DNA of 50,176 nucleotides from a virus. Location of the stretch: positions 1 to 50,176 of IMG/VR virus record IMGVR_UViG_3300010885_013883. One strand, given 5' to 3'. Every line of letters begins with the position of its first letter. The stretch's first letter is position 1. Positions 1 to 8,161 of the stretch are shown here, in pieces. The position numbers and the translations under genes are program-made. The notes under the pieces were generated by a model. The model searched no databases. It had not been told where the DNA came from and was given only the letters and a program-made list of their open reading frames with translations.

Positions 1-713
1 AATTCAATGATTCTGTTGACCGAGCAATGTCAGCAATAGGTGATTTCCCTGACAAGTATGATCTTAGCATACCCGAAATTGATGCATTATATAGTGCCTA
101 TGAAACAGTATATGACCAATGGGAACAATCAAAAGGTCAGCAAGGTATGGCGGAAGAGGAATTTGAAGTCGGTGGCAAAAAATATAAAGTAAACGAATGT
201 GGCGACATGGAAATGAGCCCTATGACAGTGGTAGGTGGTGAGCCACAAATGGGTATTAACCCTGCTATGCCAGCAGAAGTTCCAACTATTGGCGCACAGC
301 AAGCCGAGCCAGAAATGGCACAAATGGCAGAACCAGAAGAGCCAGCCGCAACTTACACATTAAGTATTCGAAACGGCGAAAACAATCTACAAATGACAAC
401 AGATGTTCCTGATGAAATTATTCACATCATGAAACTAGCTGGTGTTAATAAAGGCGCACAAGTTTCACAAAAACCAACCAGCGGTGAAGAAAGCGAAGAA
501 CAACAAACAGACGAAGCTTTCGGTAACACACCTCCACAGACTAACGAACCTAATCCTCGCTTACATGGCGATATCTATGATTGGGGACAAAAAGGCACTG
601 GTCGTGCACCAAACGGTAGCGCATTAAACAAACCAGCTGGCCAAGGAGACAATCCATTGCGTGAAGCACTGGACATGATCCTAGAATATCGTAAATTCAA
701 GTCTGATAAATGA
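1..713 (+). CDS. Hypothetical protein upstream of terminase (5' end cut by window)
   Basis: The reading frame is open to the left edge of the window, so the ATG at 27 is probably internal and the gene starts upstream. The visible product is about 236 residues and rich in Glu, Gln, Pro and Met in its middle third, which suggests a flexible acidic linker. A short ordered patch around the NGENNLQMTTDVPDEIIHIMK stretch may be a small folded domain. It overlaps the terminase start by 4 nt (ATGA), so the two are translationally coupled. Its place next to the large terminase suggests a packaging or head role, which is inference only. Function unknown. Confidence 0.75.
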   Translation, partial: FNDSVDRAMSAIGDFPDKYDLSIPEIDALYSAYETVYDQWEQSKGQQGMAEEEFEVGGKKYKVNECGDMEMSPMTVVGGEPQMGINPAMPAEVPTIGAQQAEPEMAQMAEPEEPAATYTLSIRNGENNLQMTTDVPDEIIHIMKLAGVNKGAQVSQKPTSGEESEEQQTDEAFGNTPPQTNEPNPRLHGDIYDWGQKGTGRAPNGSALNKPAGQGDNPLREALDMILEYRKFKSDK

Positions 714-2242
714 GTGAAACTGTACTTGTAAAATCACCTTACAAGAAAGAAAATTATACAGAAAATCAGATAGCGGAGATTGTAAAATCCGCTACTGATC
801 CTATATACTTTATTAGAGAGTATATGTGGATTCAGCACCCTATAAAAGGTCGTGTTAAATTTGAACTCTATGAGTATCAAATTGATCTGATTAACTGTTA
901 TCAAAATAATCGCTTTAGCATTAACATGCTGGGTAGACAAATGGGTAAATCAACCTGTGCCGCAGGATACTTGTTATGGTACGCAATGTTTGTACCAGAT
1001 TCAACTATTCTTATTGCCGCACACAAATACACAGGCGCACAGGAAATTATGCAACGTGTGCGTTTCATGTATGAAAGTTTACCCGAATGGATCAAAGCTG
1101 GCGCAGTAAGTTATAACAAGGGCAGTATCGACTTTGACAACGGCAGTCGCATTGTCAGTGCTACAACAACAGAAAATACTGGTCGTGGTATGAGTATTAC
1201 ACTGGTATACTTAGACGAGTTTGCGTTCGTTCCGCCACGCATCGCCAAAGAATTCTGGACAGCACTAAGCCCAACATTGAGTACAGGTGGTAAATGTATT
1301 ATCACAAGTACACCTAACCAAGACAACGATCAGTTCGCACAGATTTGGAATGAAGCAGTTAAAAATATAGACGAGTTTGGTAACCCAACACAAACAGGAC
1401 GCAATGGCTTTGCTAGTATTTCGTATATTTGGAGTGATCATCCTGACAGAGATGAAACCTGGGCATATCAAGAACGTAACAAGATAGGCGAGGATCGCTT
1501 CCTTCGAGAACACGAATGTAAGTTTATTACTGCTGACGAAACCTTGGTCAACAGTCTAAAGCTACAGCACATAATGGGCATTGATCCTATAACTCGCATA
1601 GGACAGGTGCGTGTATACAAAGACATTGATAAAACAAAAACTTATGTTATGGCATGGGATCCTAGCCTAGGCACAGGCGGAGATTTTGCGGCCATTCAAA
1701 TTTTTAGTTTACCCGAGTTTGAACAACTAGCAGAGTGGCAACATAATAAAACAGACATTCGCGGCCAACTAAGAAATTTAATAGCCATGGCAGAATGGAT
1801 GAAGGATGCAGGCGTTGAAAACGATAAGCTGTATTGGAGCGTGGAAAACAATACCATTGGCGAAGCCGCATTGGTTGCTATCAGCGAATATGGCGAAGAT
1901 AGAATACCCGGATTCTTTTTAAGCGAACCTGGTAAAAGTCGCAAGGGATTTAACACCGGACACAAGAGTAAATTATCAGCTTGTACCAAGTTGAAATATT
2001 ACATAGAATCAGATAAAATGAAGCTTTATAGTAAAAATTTGATCTCCGAAATAAAAACTTTTGTTGCCAAAGGCCCTAGCTTTGCTGCCAAGGAAGGCGA
2101 AACAGACGATCTAGTTATGGCAACAATATTATGCGTTAGAATTGTAGAGCATTTAATGCGCTATGATGAAGCAACATGGAATTATTTGGTAGAAAGAAGC
2201 AGTGATGACTTCATTACCCCCATGCCTATCGGGGTATTATAA
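710..2242 (+). CDS. 17: Terminase large subunit (gp17-like)
   Basis: DNA-packaging motor ATPase and headful nuclease that docks on the portal and pumps DNA into the prohead. The N-terminal ATPase has Walker A GRQMGKST (residues about 75-82), Walker B LVYLDEF (165-171; catalytic Glu 170) and a coupling motif TSTPN (about 199-203). The C-terminal RNase H-like nuclease shows its acidic residues in AWDPS (Asp 317), SVEN (Glu 379) and the DD pair near 466. The 510-aa length is somewhat shorter than T4 gp17 (610 aa) and typical of marine T4-like phages. The start at 710 overlaps the previous stop. No separate small terminase is recognisable in the window. Confidence 0.95.
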   Translation: MSETVLVKSPYKKENYTENQIAEIVKSATDPIYFIREYMWIQHPIKGRVKFELYEYQIDLINCYQNNRFSINMLGRQMGKSTCAAGYLLWYAMFVPDSTILIAAHKYTGAQEIMQRVRFMYESLPEWIKAGAVSYNKGSIDFDNGSRIVSATTTENTGRGMSITLVYLDEFAFVPPRIAKEFWTALSPTLSTGGKCIITSTPNQDNDQFAQIWNEAVKNIDEFGNPTQTGRNGFASISYIWSDHPDRDETWAYQERNKIGEDRFLREHECKFITADETLVNSLKLQHIMGIDPITRIGQVRVYKDIDKTKTYVMAWDPSLGTGGDFAAIQIFSLPEFEQLAEWQHNKTDIRGQLRNLIAMAEWMKDAGVENDKLYWSVENNTIGEAALVAISEYGEDRIPGFFLSEPGKSRKGFNTGHKSKLSACTKLKYYIESDKMKLYSKNLISEIKTFVAKGPSFAAKEGETDDLVMATILCVRIVEHLMRYDEATWNYLVERSSDDFITPMPIGVL

Positions 2243-2252
2243 GACTAAAATT

Positions 2253-2260
2253 GGTAAATA
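2253..2260 (+). promoter_or_regulatory. Late-type promoter element GGTAAATA
   Basis: An NNTAAATA element lies 4 nt before the ATG at 2265, with no Shine-Dalgarno between. It deviates from the NATAAATA late consensus at position 2, so it is a weaker member of the class. Confidence 0.4.
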
Positions 2261-2264
2261 CAGT

Positions 2265-3527
2265 ATGGCTATAAATTACAATACAGTTGCGGGCGAGCTT
2301 TTCAATCAGTTAGTAGGAACTGGTAATAATCTACAGGTTTTTGACGACACCGGAAAGCGCACTTTGAACGCAGAAGATGGTAGAAAATTTTATAGTAAAA
2401 ATAATAAAATGTTGGTTTCTATAGATGAAGAAGCTAATACTATTCAGGTTAAATTTGGTCCCAGTTCTAATAAGGGTTTAGTTGATAAATTTGTTAATAC
2501 TTTAAAGGACAGAGATAACGGAATAGCAAAAAAATATATTTTAGGAGTGGATGTTATGCCTTACAGTAATAAGGACATTGAGCCAAAAAATTTAATGGCA
2601 GAATCTTTGAGTGCCGCAATGGGTAGTGTAAAAACTAGCTATCAGCAAACAGAAGGTGCAAAATTAATTATACGACACAATACCCCAGTTAACGAAGAAA
2701 TTCGTGGTAGTCGTAGTCGCCATATCAAGGCCTTGTTTATTGAAAACAGTCAAGGTGAACGTTTTAAATATCCTTTTAAACATCTACTAGCCGCTCGCAC
2801 AATGACACAGCACGTGGCAGAAGGCGGAACTCCCTACGATGAACTAGGCAGTAAAATTGTTAGTTTGAGCGAAGAACGCGAACGCTTGTTAAAAGTTGCT
2901 AGTTATATCAAAAGCAACGGCCTACAAGAACAAGCAGGCGATATTGGATCTGTGGTTAAGAATCGTTTAGATGAAATCAAATCTGTGTTAAACAGATACA
3001 ATCCAGATACGCTACGTAAAGATGTTTATGAAGATGACGCTTCGGAAGTTGAATCACTAAAAGAACGTTTGACAAAGAATGTATTTGATGAAAGCATACA
3101 AGATATATTGCCTAAATTAGGTGGTTACATCAAGGCATACAATCAGCGTCAAGCCGCTCAAGAAAGTTTTAACACATTGCAACAACGAGTCGAAATGGCA
3201 GAAAGTATTGCAGTTAGTTCGTTACCAGACACAGAATTGTTAGACGTTATGGTCTATGAAAGTCCAACAGTAAGTACCACCGAATTAATCAACATGGTAT
3301 TGCCAGTGTTGGAAGATGAAGAGTTGAAAAACAACATCACCGCAGTTAACCAATATGTTCAGGAAGGTCTATTAGATGCTAGTCAAGTAGAAAACCTAAC
3401 TAGAAGCATTATTGGTAAGGCCGCAGTTGCCGAAGCTAGTTTGAAGAGTGTAATGGCAAGTTTATCTTCAACCAAAATTTTGGAATCGGCGTTCAATAAA
3501 TATTCGGTAAAACAAGTCTTACAATAA
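2265..3527 (+). CDS. Hypothetical structural-region protein
   Basis: A 420-aa protein of unknown function following the terminase. The frame extends upstream to 2202, but that part lies inside the terminase gene. The ATG at 2265 directly follows a late-type element and is the better start. The middle of the protein (roughly residues 180-330) is predicted mostly helical and charged, with heptad-like stretches around the SLSEERERLLKVASY segment. No signal peptide or membrane segment is seen. The location implies late expression and a virion or assembly role, which is inference. Confidence 0.8.
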   Translation: MAINYNTVAGELFNQLVGTGNNLQVFDDTGKRTLNAEDGRKFYSKNNKMLVSIDEEANTIQVKFGPSSNKGLVDKFVNTLKDRDNGIAKKYILGVDVMPYSNKDIEPKNLMAESLSAAMGSVKTSYQQTEGAKLIIRHNTPVNEEIRGSRSRHIKALFIENSQGERFKYPFKHLLAARTMTQHVAEGGTPYDELGSKIVSLSEERERLLKVASYIKSNGLQEQAGDIGSVVKNRLDEIKSVLNRYNPDTLRKDVYEDDASEVESLKERLTKNVFDESIQDILPKLGGYIKAYNQRQAAQESFNTLQQRVEMAESIAVSSLPDTELLDVMVYESPTVSTTELINMVLPVLEDEELKNNITAVNQYVQEGLLDASQVENLTRSIIGKAAVAEASLKSVMASLSSTKILESAFNKYSVKQVLQ

Positions 3528-3541
3528 AAACTGATTGGCAA

Positions 3542-3549
3542 AATAAATA
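3542..3549 (+). promoter_or_regulatory. Late-type promoter element AATAAATA upstream of gp32
   Basis: This match to NATAAATA sits just upstream of the sigma70-like promoter at 3551-3579, so gp32 could be transcribed both early and late, as T4 gene 32 is. Confidence 0.45.
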
Positions 3550-3550
3550 C

Positions 3551-3579
3551 TTGTGTAGCAGGCAATAGTCTGTTATACT
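3551..3579 (+). promoter_or_regulatory. Sigma70-like promoter of the gp32 gene
   Basis: TTGTGT (3551-3556), a 17-nt spacer and TATACT (3574-3579) with an extended -10 (TG-T-TATACT). The predicted start near 3586 falls on the first base pairs of the leader hairpin. Confidence 0.7.
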
Positions 3580-3584
3580 ACGTT

Positions 3585-3644
3585 CACTAGATGAGAGTAT
3601 CTAGTGTTCCAGGCAACTAAATTGGTTAAACCCTGGCATTTTTT
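3585..3644 (+). promoter_or_regulatory. Structured gp32 mRNA leader: two hairpins plus oligo-T
   Basis: Hairpin 1 pairs CACTAGA (3585-3591) with TCTAGTG (3600-3606) around an 8-nt loop. Hairpin 2 pairs CCAGG (3609-3613) with CCTGG (3632-3636). An oligo-T run (3639-3644) follows and touches the AAAGGA ribosome site of gp32. In T4, gp32 represses its own translation by nucleating on a leader pseudoknot and coating the unstructured ribosome site. This leader has the layout expected for such a control, but no pseudoknot pairing was proved. Hairpin 2 with the T run could instead act as an attenuator. Confidence 0.6.
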
Positions 3645-3657
3645 AAAGGAAAAAACT

Positions 3658-4641
3658 ATGGCTACAACATTAGCAGAAATTCGCGCAAGACTACTTGAGC
3701 AAGATAACCGTACCAGCGGTAACAAACAAGGTGGCGGCGACAACGCTATCTTCCCATTCTGGAATATCCCAGAAAATTCAACAACAACTCTTCGTTTCCT
3801 TCCAGACGCAGACGACACAAACACTTTCCCATGGCGTGAACGCCAAATGATTCGCTTGGAATTTGCCGGCGTTAAAGGCGGCGATGAAAGCAAACGTGTA
3901 ACTGTTACAGTCCCTTGCATGGAAATGTGGAAAGAAACTTGTCCTATCCACGCAGAAATTCGTCCTTGGTTCAAAGACAAATCTTTGGAAGACCTAGGTC
4001 GCAAATACTGGAAAAAGAAATCTTATATTTTCCAAGGCTTTGTAATTGATACCAAGCTCCAAGAAGAAAACACTCCGGAAAATCCAATTCGTCGATTCAT
4101 CTTGAATCCCAGCATCTTTAACATTGTTAAAGCGGCATTGATGGATCCAGAAATGGAAAGCCTATTCACTGACATTGAAAACGGCACAGACTTCCGACTA
4201 ACAAAGACTACAAAAGGTCAGTACGCAGACTACACAACTTCTAACTTTGCACGTCGCGAACGTGGTTTGAATGAAGTTGAACGTGCATCAATTGAACAAT
4301 TTGGTTTGTTTAATTTGAATGACTTTATGCCTAAGAAACCAACTAAAGAAGAAGTTGATGTCATTTATGATATGTTTAAGGCCAGTGTAGACGGAGAACT
4401 ATATGACCCACAACGCTGGGGTCAATACTTCAAACCAGCAGGTGTAAGTTTTGGTAACAATACTGCACCTACTGCTGACAGCGACGATACTCCTGCTCCA
4501 GTGGTAAGTCGTTCTGCTCCAGCGGCCAAACCTACTGTGGTTGCAGAAGATGATGAGTCACCATTTGATGGCGGTAGCACTCCTGCTCCGAAAAAGAATG
4601 TTGAAGACATTCTTTCAATGATTCGCAATCGCAAGCAATAA
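3658..4641 (+). CDS. 32: Single-stranded DNA-binding protein (gp32-like)
   Basis: Cooperative ssDNA-binding protein of the replisome and recombination machinery. The 327-aa product has a gp32-like layout: a basic N-terminal arm, an OB-fold core with a zinc site (Cys 87, Cys 95, His 98 visible in CMEMWKETCPIH), and an acidic, Pro/Ala-rich flexible tail from about residue 265. T4 gp32 is 301 aa. The frame is open upstream to 3604, but the ATG at 3658 has AAAGGA at ideal distance and gives the expected N terminus. The leader is highly structured and a terminator follows at 4648-4700, so the gene can be transcribed alone, in keeping with the high expression such proteins need. Confidence 0.92.
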   Translation: MATTLAEIRARLLEQDNRTSGNKQGGGDNAIFPFWNIPENSTTTLRFLPDADDTNTFPWRERQMIRLEFAGVKGGDESKRVTVTVPCMEMWKETCPIHAEIRPWFKDKSLEDLGRKYWKKKSYIFQGFVIDTKLQEENTPENPIRRFILNPSIFNIVKAALMDPEMESLFTDIENGTDFRLTKTTKGQYADYTTSNFARRERGLNEVERASIEQFGLFNLNDFMPKKPTKEEVDVIYDMFKASVDGELYDPQRWGQYFKPAGVSFGNNTAPTADSDDTPAPVVSRSAPAAKPTVVAEDDESPFDGGSTPAPKKNVEDILSMIRNRKQ

Positions 4642-4647
4642 ACAAGG

Positions 4648-4700
4648 CTTGGGCCTCTGCAATAATTAACCGGTCAATGGTTATTGTACGCCCAAGTTTT
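4648..4700 (+). terminator. Probable intrinsic terminator after gp32
   Basis: Arms CTTGGGC (4648-4654) and GCCCAAG (4690-4696) enclose a loop that itself contains an imperfect inner hairpin (4660-4671 with 4679-4686). TTTT follows. The T run is short, so termination may be partial. Confidence 0.6.
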
Positions 4701-4744
4701 CTATGCTTAAAAAAAGATTATTATCAAAAAGTAGGGAATATCCA

Positions 4745-5014
4745 ATGACACTACCAGACGAAAGATATCGTGCTGTAATATGGGCAGGAAAGTTTTTACA
4801 AGAACTTGCTCATGATACTAAAAAGTATCCTAGAATCTCCAAGGCAGTTAGGCGTGAAGCCTATAGCATTGGTAGGCACTTTCCATCTGATTGGGATATG
4901 AAACGTGCCGCAGATGGTTCGCCTGAAGTTTTTCAAGAACGAATGGAACCATTGACAAGGATGCTGGAAGTATATAAAATAGAACAAAAGGAAGAACAAC
5001 ATGGCAACAGCTAA
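4745..5014 (+). CDS. BPSL0761-like small protein
   Basis: An 89-aa soluble protein. The N-terminal pattern TLPDERYRAV, followed by a helix with FLQEL and then PRISKAVRREA and a HFPSDWDM segment, resembles the small BPSL0761-type proteins common in betaproteobacteria and their phages. Their function is unknown. The frame opens at 4703, but ATG 4745 is preceded by AGGGA at good distance and begins the family-like sequence. The last 14 nt overlap the next gene. The family call is from memory of the pattern and is moderate. Confidence 0.6.
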   Translation: MTLPDERYRAVIWAGKFLQELAHDTKKYPRISKAVRREAYSIGRHFPSDWDMKRAADGSPEVFQERMEPLTRMLEVYKIEQKEEQHGNS

Positions 5015-5213
5015 ACAAGTAAACAAACTTGGTGACAAGTTAACAAAAGTAAATGAATCATTCACTATCAATCGCTATGACAACGGCTTTATGGTAGAAG
5101 CAGGTGGTCGCAATAAAAAAGGCGACTATGTCAACGCTAAAATCTTGTGCAATACACTAGATGAAGTCCTTGCATTAGTCAAGGAAGCCGGCGAGATGGA
5201 CTTAGACGTTTAA
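5001..5213 (+). CDS. Small conserved-looking hypothetical protein
   Basis: A 70-aa basic-to-acidic protein with a central beta-type segment (FMVEAGGRNKKGDYVNAKI) and a C-terminal helix (LDEVLALVKEAGEM). It starts inside the end of the previous gene with GGAAG upstream and ends 10 nt before uvsX, so it is part of the recombination operon. No domain recognised. Confidence 0.8.
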   Translation: MATAKQVNKLGDKLTKVNESFTINRYDNGFMVEAGGRNKKGDYVNAKILCNTLDEVLALVKEAGEMDLDV

Positions 5214-5223
5214 AGGATATACA

Positions 5224-6291
5224 ATGACAAAACCATTTGACGTAAGTAAATTTAGAAAAGAAATCACTAAGAGCATTGAAGGCCTTAGTATTGGTTTTAA
5301 CGATCCCACAGACTGGATCTCAACAGGCAACTATACACTAAACTATTTGATCAGCGGCGACTTTTTCAAAGGCGTACCCATGGGCAAGGTCACTGTGTTT
5401 GCTGGAGAATCTGGCGCAGGCAAAAGTTATATCTGCTCGGGCAACCTAGTTCGTCATGCACAGGAACAGGGCATTTATGTTGTGCTCATTGACACAGAAA
5501 ACGCACTGGACGAAGCGTGGCTACACGCCTTGGGTGTTGATACTAGCCAAGACAAATTGCTTAAACTAAACATGGCCATGATTGATGATGTGGCCAAGAC
5601 TATTACAAAGTTTGTCTCGGACTACCGAGCAATGAACGAAGACGATCGTCCTAAGGTCTTGTTTATCGTAGATAGTTTGGGTATGTTGTTAACTCCCACA
5701 GACGTTAATCAGTTTGAAGCAGGAGACTTAAAAGGTGACATGGGCCGTAAGCCTAAAGCACTTACAGCACTAGTTCGTAATTGTGTTAACATGTTTGGTA
5801 ACTTAAACATTGGTATGGTTTGTACAAATCACACTTATGCAAGTCAAGACATGTTTGATCCAGACGACAAGATCAGCGGTGGCCAGGGCTTTATCTATGC
5901 AAGTAGTATTGTTGTTGCTATGCGTAAGTTAAAACTTAAACTTGACGAAGAAGGTAACAAGACTACAACAGTTAACGGTATTCGTGCTAGTTGTAAAATT
6001 ATGAAAACTCGGTATGCTAAACCTTTTGAATCAGTTCATGTACAGATTCCTTATGCAACAGGTATGAGTCCTTATAGCGGCTTATTTGACTTGTTAGAAG
6101 AACGTGGATCGTTGAAACGTGAAGGTAACAGTTACATTTATACAACCAAAGACGGCGAAATTATGAAGGCCATGCGTAAAGGATGGACCAACGAACTGTT
6201 GGACAAAGTTATGGCAGACATCATGCTGAGAGATTTGACAGCAGATGTAAATACAGCAACCGAAGTTGAGGAGAGTGTAGATGTTGCATGA
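5224..6291 (+). CDS. uvsX: UvsX-like RecA-family recombinase
   Basis: Strand-exchange ATPase for recombination-dependent replication and repair. The 355-aa product has the RecA core: Walker A GESGAGKS (residues 61-68), the DTENALD stretch near 90-96, Walker B VLFIVDS (Asp 150) and the loop region around FGNLNIGMVCTNH. The acidic C-terminal tail fits UvsX (T4: 391 aa). AAAGGA precedes the ATG. The gene follows the small ORF at 5001 and overlaps the next by 11 nt, and the UvsY-like gene lies two genes downstream, so filament and mediator are probably co-expressed. Confidence 0.93.
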   Translation: MTKPFDVSKFRKEITKSIEGLSIGFNDPTDWISTGNYTLNYLISGDFFKGVPMGKVTVFAGESGAGKSYICSGNLVRHAQEQGIYVVLIDTENALDEAWLHALGVDTSQDKLLKLNMAMIDDVAKTITKFVSDYRAMNEDDRPKVLFIVDSLGMLLTPTDVNQFEAGDLKGDMGRKPKALTALVRNCVNMFGNLNIGMVCTNHTYASQDMFDPDDKISGGQGFIYASSIVVAMRKLKLKLDEEGNKTTTVNGIRASCKIMKTRYAKPFESVHVQIPYATGMSPYSGLFDLLEERGSLKREGNSYIYTTKDGEIMKAMRKGWTNELLDKVMADIMLRDLTADVNTATEVEESVDVA

Positions 6292-6547
6292 TGATGAAGT
6301 AAATCTTATTGTTGATGTATGGTCTAGTATTAAGACCTATGTTGACAAAAAAGAACGCTATGAAGCCGCTAGTACTTTGCTACGCACACTGGAAAATCAT
6401 TATGAGATGGATAGTGTCAGCGAAGAACTATTAGGCAATGATAGTGTATTAGATGCTGTGATCAAAGATTTGTATGTTGTCGACGATATTGTCGACGATG
6501 AAGATGATTACAGTGAAGATAACTACGACAGCGACTACGACGAATGA
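6281..6547 (+). CDS. Small acidic protein between uvsX and uvsY-like
   Basis: An 88-aa protein whose last 25 residues are almost all Asp, Glu, Tyr and Ser. The N-terminal 60 residues look helical. It overlaps uvsX by 11 nt and the next gene by 4 nt (ATGA), so it is translationally coupled. The acidic tail could mimic DNA or interact with basic recombination proteins. That is speculation, and no family is recognised. Confidence 0.8.
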   Translation: MLHDDEVNLIVDVWSSIKTYVDKKERYEAASTLLRTLENHYEMDSVSEELLGNDSVLDAVIKDLYVVDDIVDDEDDYSEDNYDSDYDE

Positions 6548-7005
6548 GCGATTGGTACAGGATTGTCACAGCAGACTTGTCCAGGTTACCTGATTCAATC
6601 GTTTGGTATGAACAGCAATTACTAGAAGCCCGAAAGGAAGTAAGCCTTAAGGGCAATCTAGAAATGAATAGCCGCCTTATGCCAGGCGTAGTTGAACATA
6701 GGTTTAATCAGCTACAAGAAATTGAAGCCACCTTAGAGTGGCTCAATATTCAATTGCGTAAAAAACGTAGTGAAGTATTTCGAAAGTACACTGAAAATTA
6801 TAATAGAGCGTTGACTAGTAGAGACGCTGAAAAATATGTAGACGGTGATGCCGAAGTTGTACAGTGGCAATTATTAATCAATGAGTTTGCCATGATAAGA
6901 AACAAATTCCTGGGTCTCATGAAAGCAGTAGATAGTAAACAATTTCAAATCAACAACATTACCAAATTGCGTGTTGCAGGTATGGAGGATACAACTCTTG
7001 GATAA
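6544..7005 (+). CDS. uvsY: UvsY-like recombination mediator (probable)
   Basis: A 153-aa mostly helical protein. The C-terminal segment, with VVQWQLLINEF, a helix, then AVDSKQFQINNITKLR, resembles the end of T4 UvsY (137 aa), where a similar helix is followed by a Gly/Phe-Ile-x-x-Ile segment and an Arg. UvsY loads UvsX on gp32-covered ssDNA, and this gene lies two positions after uvsX in the same operon. The N-terminal half is divergent. Similarity is judged by eye, so an HMM comparison could overturn it. Confidence 0.5.
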   Translation: MSDWYRIVTADLSRLPDSIVWYEQQLLEARKEVSLKGNLEMNSRLMPGVVEHRFNQLQEIEATLEWLNIQLRKKRSEVFRKYTENYNRALTSRDAEKYVDGDAEVVQWQLLINEFAMIRNKFLGLMKAVDSKQFQINNITKLRVAGMEDTTLG

Positions 7006-7303
7006 AGTAATACGAGATGGAAAAGTAGCAGTACTTTATAGTCCTGGATATGGCGCCGGCTGGTTTAGTTGGCACAACAACATTGACTTGGTCTATGATC
7101 CTAGAATAGTTCACTATGTTGAAACCGGCGAGAAAGAATTGATTATTAGTTACGTTGAAGAAATGTACCCCGACACATACTGCGGTGGAGTTGAAGACTT
7201 AGAAATCGAATGGATGCCAGAAGGAACTCGTTTCAGAATCAACGAATACGACGGCAATGAAAGCATCGAATACGAGCAAGATGTTGGCTGGAATGTTGCT
7301 TAA
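6998..7303 (+). CDS. Conserved phage hypothetical protein (YSPGYGAGW motif)
   Basis: A 101-aa protein with the N-terminal signature VAVLYSPGYGAGWFSW, seen in hypothetical proteins of many large phages. The function is not known to me. An ATG at 6971 lies deep in the previous gene. The TTG at 6998 has GGAGG (6984-6988) at 9 nt and gives an 8-nt overlap, so I chose TTG. The product is acidic with no membrane segment. It is the last gene of the uvsX operon before the promoter-rich small-gene region. Confidence 0.75.
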   Translation: MDKVIRDGKVAVLYSPGYGAGWFSWHNNIDLVYDPRIVHYVETGEKELIISYVEEMYPDTYCGGVEDLEIEWMPEGTRFRINEYDGNESIEYEQDVGWNVA

Positions 7304-7338
7304 AACCAAAGTATTACTTTTCCAATAATCACCAAAAT

Positions 7339-7367
7339 TTGACAGAAATTCACTCCTGCGCTATAAT
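7339..7367 (+). promoter_or_regulatory. Consensus sigma70 promoter A
   Basis: TTGACA (7339-7344), 17-nt spacer, TATAAT (7362-7367). Both hexamers are perfect. It drives the small gene at 7399 and opens the early-type region. Confidence 0.9.
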
Positions 7368-7398
7368 AATGGCATAGTGTAACAAAACAGGAGTTGAT

Positions 7399-7665
7399 AT
7401 GTCCAAAGAAATCAAAATTAAAGTATTCGGCGACTCTGGTCATGCTTGGGCCCGTTTCCCTAAAGCTCGCTTGGTTAAACTTGGTATTGCTGACAAGATC
7501 ACTCCTTACAGTTATCAAAATGGTGCTAATGCCTTTTTGGAAGAAGACTGTGATTTGTCCACACTGATTAACACTTTACAGGCTCAAGGTTTTAAGATTA
7601 AATTTCAAGAAAGTTATACCAACAAACGAAGCAAGATTCGTAGTTATAACTCTTATAGGGTTTGA
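7399..7665 (+). CDS. Small hypothetical early protein
   Basis: An 88-aa basic protein (many Lys/Arg at the C terminus, ending KRSKIRSYNSYRV). It has a consensus promoter 32 nt upstream and CAGGAG before the ATG, so strong early expression by the host RNA polymerase is expected. No domain recognised. It is 1 nt from the next gene. Confidence 0.85.
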   Translation: MSKEIKIKVFGDSGHAWARFPKARLVKLGIADKITPYSYQNGANAFLEEDCDLSTLINTLQAQGFKIKFQESYTNKRSKIRSYNSYRV

Positions 7666-7666
7666 T

Positions 7667-7903
7667 ATGGGTTGGATAGTTTATAACAAAGAAACCGGCC
7701 GAGGAGAACGGTATTACAAAACTGAATCCGTAGCCAAGTCACAGGTTACTCGCCATAACAAAGAAGTAGATTGGCGTGGTGTGCGAGTATCTGAATGGGC
7801 ACATTGTTCATACCTTGACTATGAAGGTATTCTAATGGGAATGGATAATTCTACTTGGTGCATGTGGAAATTCTTCCAGCATGGAAAATTTGCCAATAAT
7901 TGA
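7667..7903 (+). CDS. Small hypothetical early protein
   Basis: A 78-aa Trp/Tyr-rich protein (GWIVYNKETGRGERYYK at the N terminus; WCMWKFFQHGKF near the end). The N-terminal half resembles short phage proteins beginning YxVYNxxT, but I cannot name a family. It is cotranscribed from promoter A. Its stop codon TGA (7901-7903) lies inside the -35 box of promoter B. Confidence 0.8.
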   Translation: MGWIVYNKETGRGERYYKTESVAKSQVTRHNKEVDWRGVRVSEWAHCSYLDYEGILMGMDNSTWCMWKFFQHGKFANN

Positions 7904-7919
7904 CTGAAATTGGTTTTGG
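7893..7919 (+). repeat. Promoter-cassette repeat, copy 1
   Basis: A 27-bp unit, CCAATAATTGACTGAAATTG followed by GTTTTGG, occurs here and again without mismatch at 8322-8348. Degenerate relatives of its core (TTGACAGAAATTGG) occur at 9280 and 9372. The unit carries the last codons of the preceding gene, its TGA stop and the -35 box of the next promoter. Confidence 0.85.
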
Positions 7920-7928
7920 TGTTATAAT
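7900..7928 (+). promoter_or_regulatory. Sigma70-like promoter B (stop codon inside the -35)
   Basis: TTGACT (7900-7905), 17-nt spacer, TATAAT (7923-7928) with extended TG. CCAAT/ATTGG half-sites flank the -35 as an inverted repeat. Confidence 0.88.
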
Positions 7929-7954
7929 TAATACTTAGAAACAAGGAGTTGGCA

Positions 7955-8152
7955 ATGGGTTATCGTGTTATGAATTCTGTGGACAATATGCGTGAAAAAT
8001 ATACTGCCCGCAAAGGCTTGGAAGGTCCTTTCAACTACGATGGTCGAGTTCTTTACTACGATCCAAAAGAAGGTGCCTACTACGATCCGACCACAGACTT
8101 CTATGTGGAGAATGATGAGTTGGCTATCATAATGAAAATGTCAAACGTCTAA
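7955..8152 (+). CDS. Small hypothetical early protein
   Basis: A 65-aa protein rich in Tyr and Asp (repeated YYDP motifs: LYYDPKEGAYYDPTTDFY). The frame can also open at a TTG at 7949, but that codon directly abuts AAGGAG (7943-7948). ATG 7955 is 6 nt from the RBS and is the start used. It is driven by promoter B. No family recognised. Confidence 0.8.
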   Translation: MGYRVMNSVDNMREKYTARKGLEGPFNYDGRVLYYDPKEGAYYDPTTDFYVENDELAIIMKMSNV

Positions 8153-8161
8153 GGAGCTGTC

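Noticed and set aside
3573-4004. Antisense ORF over gp32
   Set aside because: It covers the gp32 leader and OB-fold; a typical shadow without start signals.
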